This document shows positions 18,024 to 26,229 of a stretch of DNA of 64,000 nucleotides, piece by piece (the stretch's first letter is position 1; each line of letters begins with the position of its first letter). The stretch is from NCBI RefSeq assembly GCF_001529295.1, contig NZ_LLWK01000035.1, positions 186,001-250,000 of the forward strand, read 5' to 3'. Origin of the DNA: Flavobacterium sp. TAB 87 (GTDB lineage: Bacteria > Bacteroidota > Bacteroidia > Flavobacteriales > Flavobacteriaceae). The notes under the pieces were generated by a model. That model ran no database searches, had not been told where the DNA came from, and was given only the letters and a program-made list of their open reading frames with translations. The translations under genes and the position numbers were made by a program.

Positions 18024-20450
18024 ATGGCAAAAATTAAACACAACAATTTTATCGATACTGTCGATGCTGTCTTTTCAAGTGCAAAAGAAGAGGGTATCCT
18101 GCATCTATATGCAGAAGGAGAACATCTTAATGGCCGAAAAATAAAAATTAATGGCAACGAAATGCTCCATTTTGGGACTACAGGTTATCTTGGATTAGAA
18201 CAAGACAAAAGGTTAAAAGAAGCGGCTATAAGTGCTATAAACAATTATGGAACACAATTTCCACTTTCAAAATCTTATCTCTCACATCCTCTCTATGGGG
18301 AACTGGAAAGTAAAATAGAGCAAATGTACAACGTTCCCCCCATCATTACAAAAAACAGTACTTTGGGACATATGGCGATAATTCCAACACTCATAAGAGA
18401 TGAAGATGCTGTAATTATGGACCACCAAGTACATTGGAGTGTACAAAGTGCCTGTCAGCTCCTTAAGCTTAGGGGAGTCCCATTGGAGATGATACGCCAT
18501 AATAATCTCGAAATGCTTGAAGACAAAATACGGATGCTTATTAACAAATCTAGTAAAATATGGTACATGGCTGATGGAGTCTATTCTATGTATGGTGATT
18601 ATGCTCCGGTAAAGGATCTTTTGCTTCTTTGTGAAAAATATCCCCAGCTTCATCTCTATTTTGATGATGTGCATGGTATGAGCTGGAAAGGAAAAAATGG
18701 AACGGGATTTATATTTGAAAGTATTGGAGCATTACAAGATAACATTGTAGTTGTAAGCACGCTCAGTAAGACATTTGGAGCCAGCGGTGCTACTTTCTTT
18801 TGCAGCGAAAAAAAAGTGCGTGAAAAGATAAAAAATTTTGGTGGTCCCCTTACCTTCTCTGCCCAACTTGAACCAGCTTCAGTAGCTGCGGCAATAGCAT
18901 CGTGCGATATACATCTTTCTTCCGAAATTACAGTACGGCAGATGGAACTTAGCCAAAAGATATCGCATTTCAGTACACTGTTATCAAAAAGCAGCCTTCC
19001 AGTTGTTTGTAAAAACGATTCACCAGTTTTCTTTTTGGGAATGGCTACGCCTGCAACTGCTTTTAATTTTACAAAACGCCTTTTCTCAGAAGGCTTTTAT
19101 CTCAACCTTGGCATCTATCCTGCAGTACCTATTAAAAACACAGGAATTAGGATCACGATCTCTGCCCATAATCAAGTATCAGACATCTCAGCACTTTTCG
19201 ACGCAATGAATCATCATTTTCCTAAAGCACTCGAGGAAACCGACAGTAGTGAGGATAAAATAAGGAAAGCCTTTAGAATAGAACATGCCGTTAAAGCAAC
19301 ATCAGAACAAAAGCAGGATAGTGAATTACATATAGAAGCGCTTAGAACAATTGAGAAAATAGACAAACAAGAATGGAACAATTGTATTGGCGTGCAAAAT
19401 ATATTGGACTGGGATGGACTTCACTATCTTGAGAAAACATTCTCAGATCAAACTAATGCCACTAATAAATGGGAATTCTTCTACTTTATAATCCGTGATC
19501 AAAACAAGCGTGTACTACTGATGACCTTCTTTACTTACGGATTGTGGAAAGACGATATGCTCTCTACAGAATCAGTATCAAGGCATCTCGAAGCAATTCG
19601 CAAAAGTGATCCTCTGCACATGACTTCAAAAGTGCTGAGCATGGGCTGCTTGTTTACTGAGGGATCACACTGCTATATTGATGAGGACCATCCTTTGGCA
19701 GATAAAGCCATGCGGATGCTCCTAAATACAATCGAAAACACTTATGATTCCATAAAAGCCGACATGCTCATTTTACGTGATTTTGCTTGTCAATTTCGTT
19801 GGGATGCGCTCATAAGAGGTCAAGGATATTTCCGTGTGGATATGCCAGAATCATGTGTCATAGAAAATAAAAACTGGTCTGCACTGCAAGACTACGGTTT
19901 ACTGCTTTCCTCACGCTCCCGCAAACATTTCAATAAGGAAATACTGCATTATGAAAAATGCTATACTGTGGAAATTAAGGAAAGTCTCAGCGCATTAGAA
20001 TTGGAAAGGGCTTACCAGTTGTATTGCAACGTGAAAGATCGGAATCTTGCTATAAACACTTTTCTGTACAATAAAGAAGTATTTAAAAATATGTGTATCT
20101 ATCCGAACTGGGAATTTATCCTATTATATATCAATGATATTACAGAAAAAAAATTCGTCGGCGTAATGTTTTGCTATAAAAACTCTTACCATACTTATGT
20201 GCCCGAATTGATCGGTATGGACTATGCGGCTGGCGAAGGATTTCAACTTTACAGACAGCTACTGTACCAAACCATAAAAAGAGCTGCTGATCTCAAAATT
20301 CCAAGAATTGATTTTGGTATATCGGCCACTTTTGAAAAAAAGAAGCTTGGAGCTTCCATAAGCCCGAAAATCGCTTATATACAGTCAAGAGATAACTATG
20401 CTATGGAGCTCATGCAAACACTTCAAAATGAAAATAAGCGCGGGTACTGA
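18024..20450 (+). CDS. bifunctional alpha-oxoamine synthase-like PLP enzyme / GNAT acyltransferase
   Basis: An 808-residue fusion. Residues about 1-400 are a class I/II aminotransferase fold of the alpha-oxoamine synthase group (KBL, BioF, serine palmitoyltransferase): FGTTGYLGLEQD, SKSYLSHPLYGELE, the DDVHGMSWKG loop that holds the PLP ring, and STLSKTFGA with the Schiff-base lysine K249. Family members condense an amino acid with an acyl-CoA or acyl-ACP and release CO2. Residues about 430-800 form an acyltransferase region of the GNAT type (VEIKESLSALELERAYQLY and RIDFGISATFEKKKLG blocks). Proteins of this composite form are known in Bacteroidota, usually next to RteC on conjugative elements, as here. 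A lipid or small-molecule product is likely; its identity is unknown. Confidence 0.8.
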   Translation: MAKIKHNNFIDTVDAVFSSAKEEGILHLYAEGEHLNGRKIKINGNEMLHFGTTGYLGLEQDKRLKEAAISAINNYGTQFPLSKSYLSHPLYGELESKIEQMYNVPPIITKNSTLGHMAIIPTLIRDEDAVIMDHQVHWSVQSACQLLKLRGVPLEMIRHNNLEMLEDKIRMLINKSSKIWYMADGVYSMYGDYAPVKDLLLLCEKYPQLHLYFDDVHGMSWKGKNGTGFIFESIGALQDNIVVVSTLSKTFGASGATFFCSEKKVREKIKNFGGPLTFSAQLEPASVAAAIASCDIHLSSEITVRQMELSQKISHFSTLLSKSSLPVVCKNDSPVFFLGMATPATAFNFTKRLFSEGFYLNLGIYPAVPIKNTGIRITISAHNQVSDISALFDAMNHHFPKALEETDSSEDKIRKAFRIEHAVKATSEQKQDSELHIEALRTIEKIDKQEWNNCIGVQNILDWDGLHYLEKTFSDQTNATNKWEFFYFIIRDQNKRVLLMTFFTYGLWKDDMLSTESVSRHLEAIRKSDPLHMTSKVLSMGCLFTEGSHCYIDEDHPLADKAMRMLLNTIENTYDSIKADMLILRDFACQFRWDALIRGQGYFRVDMPESCVIENKNWSALQDYGLLLSSRSRKHFNKEILHYEKCYTVEIKESLSALELERAYQLYCNVKDRNLAINTFLYNKEVFKNMCIYPNWEFILLYINDITEKKFVGVMFCYKNSYHTYVPELIGMDYAAGEGFQLYRQLLYQTIKRAADLKIPRIDFGISATFEKKKLGASISPKIAYIQSRDNYAMELMQTLQNENKRGY

Positions 20451-20500
20451 GAAAATACTACAATTTTAAATTTCCTTTGAGAATCGGCAAATAACTCTTT

Positions 20501-20516
20501 TGGGCTGAAAAGCCCA
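20501..20516 (+). terminator. small GC hairpin after the PLP-GNAT gene
   Basis: TGGGCT, a GAAA tetraloop and AGCCCA form a 6-bp stem 50 bases after the PLP-GNAT stop, followed by CTCTTT. It is weak as an intrinsic terminator because the T-tract is interrupted, but the GNRA-type loop is notable. Confidence 0.4.
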
Positions 20517-20553
20517 CTCTTTCGCTTGTTTATAAAAATTTTAATCGCTTGCT

Positions 20554-21405
20554 ATGATAAGATCTACATGTGAGAACGCACTTCAGGTTATTCGCAAAGC
20601 AGAAAAAGAATTCAGCTTAGACCCTGAACAAATAATTGAAAAATCATACCACATGACTACTGTACTTCGAAACTTACTTTCGACGGTAAAAAAAAATGTA
20701 TTAGAGACTGGCTTCTCTGATGAAAATGAAGAGATTAATTTTTTTAAAACAGTCAAGCCGCAGATACTAGGAAAGCTGATATACTACAATAAGGTTTTTA
20801 GAATTGAAACATCTTGTCCAATAGTAAGAGGCAAAATGCACCATAAGCATTTCTCCAATGAACTCAACTTGCTAAAACAAGAATTCAAAGAGCAATTTTA
20901 CAACACTGATTTTTACCGTTACTATCGTACTGGAAGGACGGAATGGGATCAACATTTTTTCTGTCTTGGAAAAATTGACATTCATGAGGGGGTCAATAGT
21001 TTTGTTTTCGAAATAGACACTCAATTTTCCACCTATTATGATTATAAGGTTTCGCGTATAATTGCCAATGAATTACTTTACAACTATCTGCTCTCCAAAA
21101 TTGAGGATGAAAAAGAACAAACTATGATTTTTCCTGATGGTAATAGCAGTTCCAGAGACTTTTTTTGGACAGATTCCAAAAATGCATTGATCGAACTTAT
21201 ATATGCGCTGCATGCTTCAGGAAGCATTTCTAATGGAAAAGCTGGCATTCGAAAGATAAGTATGGCTTTCCAAATGCTTTTCAAGATCCAACTAGGTGAT
21301 GTTCATCACGCATTCCACAGAATGAAGGATAGATCAGACAGTAAAAGTATTTTTCTAGACCAGCTAAGCTCATCACTTAAACAACACATGGACAAGGAAA
21401 TGTAA
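20554..21405 (+). CDS. rteC: RteC-family regulator of conjugative transposon excision
   Basis: A 283-residue protein resembling RteC, the tetracycline-responsive activator of excision in CTnDOT. Recognisable blocks include EINFFKTVKPQILGKLIYYNKVF, the aromatic FYRYYRTGRTEWDQHFF, and a C-terminal winged-helix-like section (ALIELIYALHASGSISNGKAGI and then FQMLFKIQLGDVHHAFHRMKDR). In CTnDOT, RteC binds upstream of the excision genes. Here the next gene is an excisionase-like HTH, which fits. No RteA/RteB two-component pair or tetQ is visible in the window, so the inducing signal must differ from that of CTnDOT. Confidence 0.85.
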   Translation: MIRSTCENALQVIRKAEKEFSLDPEQIIEKSYHMTTVLRNLLSTVKKNVLETGFSDENEEINFFKTVKPQILGKLIYYNKVFRIETSCPIVRGKMHHKHFSNELNLLKQEFKEQFYNTDFYRYYRTGRTEWDQHFFCLGKIDIHEGVNSFVFEIDTQFSTYYDYKVSRIIANELLYNYLLSKIEDEKEQTMIFPDGNSSSRDFFWTDSKNALIELIYALHASGSISNGKAGIRKISMAFQMLFKIQLGDVHHAFHRMKDRSDSKSIFLDQLSSSLKQHMDKEM

Positions 21406-21445
21406 AAGTTTTGAGAATTTTATTTATAGCCCATGCGGTGCACTT

Positions 21446-21467
21446 GGCAAATAGTAAATTATTTGCC
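21446..21467 (+). promoter_or_regulatory. hairpin after rteC
   Basis: GGCAAATA (21446-21453) pairs with TATTTGCC (21460-21467) around a 6-base loop, 40 bases past the rteC stop. No T-tract follows, so it may be a 3'-end stabiliser or protein site and not an intrinsic terminator. Confidence 0.35.
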
Positions 21468-21558
21468 TAAAATCTAAAAATTTTGTAGTCATCAGTCCAC
21501 TAAAATCTATGATTCTAATTTTAATCAAATCTGTTAAAATACTAAAAAACTGCATTTT

Positions 21559-21578
21559 ACATTGGCAGACATTGGCAG
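21559..21578. repeat. tandem 10-bp repeat upstream of the excisionase-like gene
   Basis: ACATTGGCAG occurs twice head to tail, about 80 bases before the excisionase-like ATG. Two phased 10-bp units make a natural binding site for a dimeric regulator; RteC is the obvious candidate given gene order. Confidence 0.4.
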
Positions 21579-21658
21579 TAAAGAATTATCAAGCTTAGCA
21601 ACTTTGCATTAGTATTCTGCTTCAAGCAGTAATTTTTATTAATGCAAAATAAATCATC

Positions 21659-21955
21659 ATGAATATAGACAGAATCGAATTCCTATCATGGATGGAGCGA
21701 CTTATAGAACGTTTCGATCTTATAAATGAGAATATCAGTGAACTTGAAAAAAAGCGTGGAAGTGTTGATGGAGAAGAGCTTCTGGATAATCAGGATATTT
21801 TACAAATGCTGAAGATAAGCTCAAGATCCCTTCAGCGCTACCGATCCTCCGGCAAGCTGCTTTACTATACAATCAGTGGCAAAATATATTATAAACTATC
21901 AGATATACATCAATTCATCAGAGAAAGTTTTACCGCCAGAATACCTAAAATATAG
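21659..21955 (+). CDS. excisionase-like helix-turn-helix protein
   Basis: A 98-residue protein of the MerR/Xis-like winged-helix type common at the regulatory end of Bacteroidota conjugative elements. The HTH reads LDNQDILQMLKISSRSLQRYRSSGKL, followed by a strand (LYYTISGKIYYKLSDIHQFI) that matches the excisionase wing. The first about 35 residues form a helix that may dimerise. It sits between rteC and the DUF3945 gene. It probably acts in excision or in control of the downstream maintenance genes. Confidence 0.75.
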   Translation: MNIDRIEFLSWMERLIERFDLINENISELEKKRGSVDGEELLDNQDILQMLKISSRSLQRYRSSGKLLYYTISGKIYYKLSDIHQFIRESFTARIPKI

Positions 21956-22028
21956 GCCATATAGCGAAAAACAATGCCTAAAAGTTCCAAGTGGCGCGAT
22001 TCAGGTAAAGCCTTTTTAAATTTCGGGT

Positions 22029-23501
22029 ATGAATTTGAAATATCACACTATGAGCGAGCTAACTGTAGATGAACTAAAATATCCCGAAGAAATATCGGAT
22101 GTAATACTGGTTTTTGATAAAGAGAAAAAAAGAATTCAAGTTGTAAAAGGAATTGATGAAAAAGGCAATCTGGAAACCGTCGACCCTACTAAGAAAAACC
22201 AGAATCAGTTTATGCGGATAGATAAAAACGGAGACTTCTTTTCAAACTTCTTCTCCAATTTTATCAGTCAGATAAAAAACCCAACTCATTTTTCATTCTT
22301 CAAAGTTCCTGATCTTATCGCTGTTGATACAGCAAAGCAGATTCAAAAACAAATAGAAAATCCCACTAAGAAGAGTGAACAATTGATTAGGCAGTACGAA
22401 GTAAAAGAGGAATCACAACAAGATTATAAACAAGTAAATCAAGATAATATGTCAGCAACACAAACACCTTTGGAAACAAGCGAATACCGCTTTAAACCGG
22501 AACAGATAGATTGGGAAACAATGTCCAATCTCGGATTAAGCAAAGAGAAATTAGAAAAAATGAATTTGCTCGATCCCTTATTAAAAGGGTACAAAACCAA
22601 TGAATTAGTACCAATAAGTCTTAATCTTGGCACAGCAATCACTCGTATGGATGCCCGCTTATCCCTTCAACAAGGTGACGATGGAAAGGTTGTAATGGCT
22701 ATTCACGGTATTCGTAAAGAACCGAATCTGAACTTTGAATTCTTTGGGCACAAATTCACCCAGGAAGACAAAGCTAATTTGCTCTCTACAGGTAATATGG
22801 GAAGAGCTGTTGATTTGACTAATCCCAAAACAAAAGAAACTATTCCGTCTATTATAAGTGTGGATAGGCTAACAAATGAACTAGTTGCTTTGCGTACCGA
22901 TAAAATTAAAATCCCTGATGAAATCAAAGGCATAAAATTGGATGACATACAAAAACAAACTTTAACTGAAGGTAAACCACTTTACCTAGAAGGGATGATT
23001 TCCAAAAAAGGAAGTCTATTTAATGCAGAGGTACAATTTAATGCAGACAAACGTTTTGTAGAATTTCTTTTTGATAGAAGTAACACTACTAAACAAACTC
23101 AAAATAATCAGCAAACCCAATTTCAGGAATTTCCAAAAGTCTTTAGAGGAAAAGAATTAGATTCTGAACAGCAACAAAAGTTAAAAGATGGATTGACTGT
23201 TTTTCTTAGTGGATTGGTTGATAAAAAGGGAAAAGAATATAACGGATACATCACCTTAAACAAGGATACCAACAAAACAGATTTCTCTTTTCAAAATCCC
23301 AATAAGCTCAAAGAGCAAGCAAAACCTACCGAAGCACACAAAACACAAACAGATGTCAATTCGGAAGGCAAAACTAATGAGGCAACTAAAAACACTAAAC
23401 AGCCTTTAAAATCAGGTCAAGAATTACCTGATAGCAAAAAACAGAAAGTAGAACAAGAAAACCCGATAACTCCTGCAAAATCCAAAGGCAGAAAAATGTA
23501 G
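22029..23501 (+). CDS. DUF4099/DUF3945 domain protein
   Basis: A 490-residue protein of a family seen only on Bacteroidota conjugative elements. The N-terminal part resembles DUF4099 and the middle holds DUF3945-type repeats: EKMNLLDPLLKGYKTNELVPISLNLG, then two related units, IKLDDIQKQTLTEGKPLYLEGMISKKG and a later FRGKELDSEQQQKLKDGLTVFLSGLVDKKG, each followed by a short strand pair. The tail is low-complexity and charged (Lys, Gln, Thr). An in-frame ATG at 22050 could be the real start. It always precedes topB in such elements, as here. The function is unknown; a DNA-processing role with the topoisomerase is inferred. Confidence 0.8.
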   Translation: MNLKYHTMSELTVDELKYPEEISDVILVFDKEKKRIQVVKGIDEKGNLETVDPTKKNQNQFMRIDKNGDFFSNFFSNFISQIKNPTHFSFFKVPDLIAVDTAKQIQKQIENPTKKSEQLIRQYEVKEESQQDYKQVNQDNMSATQTPLETSEYRFKPEQIDWETMSNLGLSKEKLEKMNLLDPLLKGYKTNELVPISLNLGTAITRMDARLSLQQGDDGKVVMAIHGIRKEPNLNFEFFGHKFTQEDKANLLSTGNMGRAVDLTNPKTKETIPSIISVDRLTNELVALRTDKIKIPDEIKGIKLDDIQKQTLTEGKPLYLEGMISKKGSLFNAEVQFNADKRFVEFLFDRSNTTKQTQNNQQTQFQEFPKVFRGKELDSEQQQKLKDGLTVFLSGLVDKKGKEYNGYITLNKDTNKTDFSFQNPNKLKEQAKPTEAHKTQTDVNSEGKTNEATKNTKQPLKSGQELPDSKKQKVEQENPITPAKSKGRKM

Positions 23502-23591
23502 CAAATTATGAAATCGCCATGATTCCAAATCATAAACTGAAATGAAGAATGGCGATACCATATTCCTTTAAAAAACAAATATTATCTACAT

Positions 23592-25667
23592 ATGAAAACA
23601 ATAATTGCAGAAAAACCGAGCGTAGCAAGGGAAATAGCCATTTTGTTGGGAGCATCAGAAAAAATGGATGGTTACTTTTCGGGAAACGGCTATTTTGTTA
23701 CCTGGGCATTCGGTCACTTAATCGGACTGGGAATGCCAGAAGATTACGGAGTATCAGGTTTTCAGAAAGCCTCACTTCCGATACTTCCCAACCCTTTCTT
23801 ATTAACTGTTCGCAAAGTAAAAAAGAACAAAGCCTATAAAGCAGATACAGGTGCAATAAAACAACTCAAAATAATCGACCAACTATTTAATCGGTGTGAT
23901 AGCATTATTGTAGCAACTGATGCAGGACGTGAGGGCGAGTTGATATTCCGTTATATTTATGAATACCTAAAATGTACCAAACCCTTTGAACGGCTTTGGA
24001 TCAGTTCGCTAACCGAAAAAGCCATAAAACAAGGCTTTGATAATTTAAAACCTAGTATCGATTTTGATGGACTGTATCAGTCAGCACAAGGAAGAAGCCG
24101 TGCAGATTGGTTAGTAGGTATCAATGCTTCACAGGCACTAAGCATTGTTGCAGGAAATGGTATTTATTCGCTTGGTAGAGTGCAGACACCTACGTTGGCT
24201 TTGATATGTAAGCGTTATCAGGAAAACAAAAACTTTGCAGTTAAAAAATATTGCCAAATAGAATTCGTACACAGCAAACATTTTATTGAGTTTAAAAGCC
24301 TTTCCAAAACAAAATGGGAAAACAAAAAACTGGTGGAGGACACACTTAAGGTAATTCAAAAAAATAATAATGCTACAATTATTTCCGTAGAGAAGAAAAC
24401 GGTTACTGAGCAAGCACCTTTGTTATTTGATTTGACAGGATTACAAAAGGAAGCCAACAAAAAACTAAATCTTTCTGCTGTAGAAACGCTCAATATTGCC
24501 CAAAGTCTTTACGAAAAAAAGTTTATCACTTATCCTAGAACAGGAAGTAAATACATTCCAGAAGATATATGGACGGAAATTCCCAATCTCATCAGAGCTT
24601 TACAAGACAGAGATGCCTGTAAGCAAGCAGTAACAAAAATGAAATGGGGACAGTTTAACAAGCGGATAGTAAATGATCTTCGAATTACGGATCATCACGG
24701 TTTGTTAGTTACAGAAAAAATTCCTTCTGCATTGTCGGCTAAGGAAAATGCAGTTTACGATATGATTGCTTTTCGATTACTCGAAGCTATCTCTCACTCT
24801 TGCACCAAAGAGATAACTGATATAATCTTGCAAGCAGGGCATTCTGATTTTAGTTTGAAAGGTTGTTCAATACAGTCCCCAGGTTGGCGTTCCATTAAAG
24901 GTATCTTTTCAGATGAAGATACTGAACTTGTTCAAGAGTTACCTGAACTTAAAAAAGGGGATGAATTTAAAATAAAAGAGGCTTCCATTCTAGAAAAGAA
25001 AACTAAGCCTCCCGTACTTTATACTGAAGCGGGAGTGTTATCGGCTATGGAAAACGCAGGAAAAAAAATCGAGAATGAAGAGAAACGAAAAGCATTGCAA
25101 AACATAGGTATCGGCACGCCTGCTACAAGAGCTACTATTATCGAAACGCTTTTCAAGCGTGACTATATTCAAAGGGAAAATAAATCACTAATCCCAACGG
25201 AAAAGGGTTTGCAAGTATATGAAATGGTTAAGGATAAAAAGATTGCCGATGTTGCTATGACCGCCGAATGGGAATTGACTTTACAGAAAATTGAAAACAA
25301 CGAAATTGATGCTGGAGCTTTTCAAAAAGAAATGGAAGGGTATGCAACAACAATCACTTATGAATTATTACAAAGCTCCATTGCAAAAGAGAATCTACCC
25401 AATCTTACCTGTCCCAATTGCAAACAAAAACAATTGCTTATCAGAGATAAAATCGTAAAATGTCCTGATGAAAACTGTAATTGGGTACAATTCAGAAACG
25501 TATGTGGGGTACAAATAAGTATTGTAGATATTAAAAAGTTACTAAACACAGGAAAAACAAATCTTATTGTAGGAATGAAAAGCAAATCGGGAAAGAACTT
25601 CAATGCGTATATAGTACTAGATAATGATTCTAAAACTTCTTTTGAGTTTGAAAAAAGGAAAAAATAA
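23592..25667 (+). CDS. topB: DNA topoisomerase III (type IA)
   Basis: A 691-residue type IA topoisomerase. The TOPRIM domain opens with KTIIAEKPSVAREIA and has the acidic ATDAGREGELIFRY motif. The catalytic segment FITYPRTGSKYIP places the active tyrosine at Y314; the usual Asp of YPRTDS is Gly, as in other element-borne copies. SLGRVQTPTL and GIGTPATRATIIETL are further family blocks. The C-terminus has a short four-Cys zinc-ribbon-like segment (CPNCKQKQ and CPDENCNW) and a DUF3945-like end (LLNTGKTNLIVGMKSKSGKNF). It relaxes or decatenates DNA during element replication or transfer. It overlaps the following small ORF by one base. Confidence 0.93.
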   Translation: MKTIIAEKPSVAREIAILLGASEKMDGYFSGNGYFVTWAFGHLIGLGMPEDYGVSGFQKASLPILPNPFLLTVRKVKKNKAYKADTGAIKQLKIIDQLFNRCDSIIVATDAGREGELIFRYIYEYLKCTKPFERLWISSLTEKAIKQGFDNLKPSIDFDGLYQSAQGRSRADWLVGINASQALSIVAGNGIYSLGRVQTPTLALICKRYQENKNFAVKKYCQIEFVHSKHFIEFKSLSKTKWENKKLVEDTLKVIQKNNNATIISVEKKTVTEQAPLLFDLTGLQKEANKKLNLSAVETLNIAQSLYEKKFITYPRTGSKYIPEDIWTEIPNLIRALQDRDACKQAVTKMKWGQFNKRIVNDLRITDHHGLLVTEKIPSALSAKENAVYDMIAFRLLEAISHSCTKEITDIILQAGHSDFSLKGCSIQSPGWRSIKGIFSDEDTELVQELPELKKGDEFKIKEASILEKKTKPPVLYTEAGVLSAMENAGKKIENEEKRKALQNIGIGTPATRATIIETLFKRDYIQRENKSLIPTEKGLQVYEMVKDKKIADVAMTAEWELTLQKIENNEIDAGAFQKEMEGYATTITYELLQSSIAKENLPNLTCPNCKQKQLLIRDKIVKCPDENCNWVQFRNVCGVQISIVDIKKLLNTGKTNLIVGMKSKSGKNFNAYIVLDNDSKTSFEFEKRKK

Positions 25668-25774
25668 TGGATAATAAAAATAGCATTACCCGACCGGAAA
25701 TAGAAAATAAAATTTATTCAATGAGGGGACAAGATATTATACTTGCTTGTGAAATTGCTTTAGCCATCAACTAA
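25667..25774 (+). CDS. small ORF, 35 aa
   Basis: An ATG overlapping the topB stop (TAATG) opens a 35-codon frame: start MDNKNSITRPEIE, end ILACEIALAIN. The coupling to topB and the 17-base gap to the next gene suggest that it is translated, but it is short and the family is not recognised. Confidence 0.4.
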   Translation: MDNKNSITRPEIENKIYSMRGQDIILACEIALAIN

Positions 25775-25791
25775 AGTCAGAAATTATTTAT

Positions 25792-26229
25792 ATGGAAACA
25801 CAACAAAAAGACTTATCGTATTTTAGATTACGACTGCAAGAATTATTAAACACAGGTTTCCCTGAGAAATCTTGGGATAAGCAATTTATTAACGAACGTT
25901 CCAGCTGGGTTGCAAAAGCATACGAAGGTGCGTTCCTATCAGGAAACACAATTGAGCAATGCAATGAAATAGCTAGTTATATCTTGTTTGAAGGTTTACA
26001 CTTCTCCAAATTTGATACCGTATTTCAGGTAGTTTGTAACGAGTGTGATACAATAATGGCAGACGAAGAATTACGTCCGTTTGCATTAAAGATGTTTCCT
26101 GTATGTGAATCTGTTTTTGTAGGTTATCAATTAGAAGACGATTTCGCTTATACCACAGATTTTGAAATTCTCTATACTGAACTAACTGGAACTATTGCCA
26201 TTTGGATTGAAGAAAATGGGCTTCAGTAA
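25792..26229 (+). CDS. DUF1896 domain protein
   Basis: A 145-residue protein matching the DUF1896 family of Bacteroidota conjugative elements, with YFRLRLQELLNTGFPEK, FINERSSWVAKAYEGAFLSGNTIEQCNEIASYILFEGLHFSKFDT split over two conserved helices, and an acidic C-terminal part. No catalytic motif is visible. In related elements it sits between topB and the large methylase-helicase gene, as here, and its 3' end overlaps the likely ATG of that gene (26216) by 14 bases. Its biochemical role is unknown. Confidence 0.85.
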   Translation: METQQKDLSYFRLRLQELLNTGFPEKSWDKQFINERSSWVAKAYEGAFLSGNTIEQCNEIASYILFEGLHFSKFDTVFQVVCNECDTIMADEELRPFALKMFPVCESVFVGYQLEDDFAYTTDFEILYTELTGTIAIWIEENGLQ

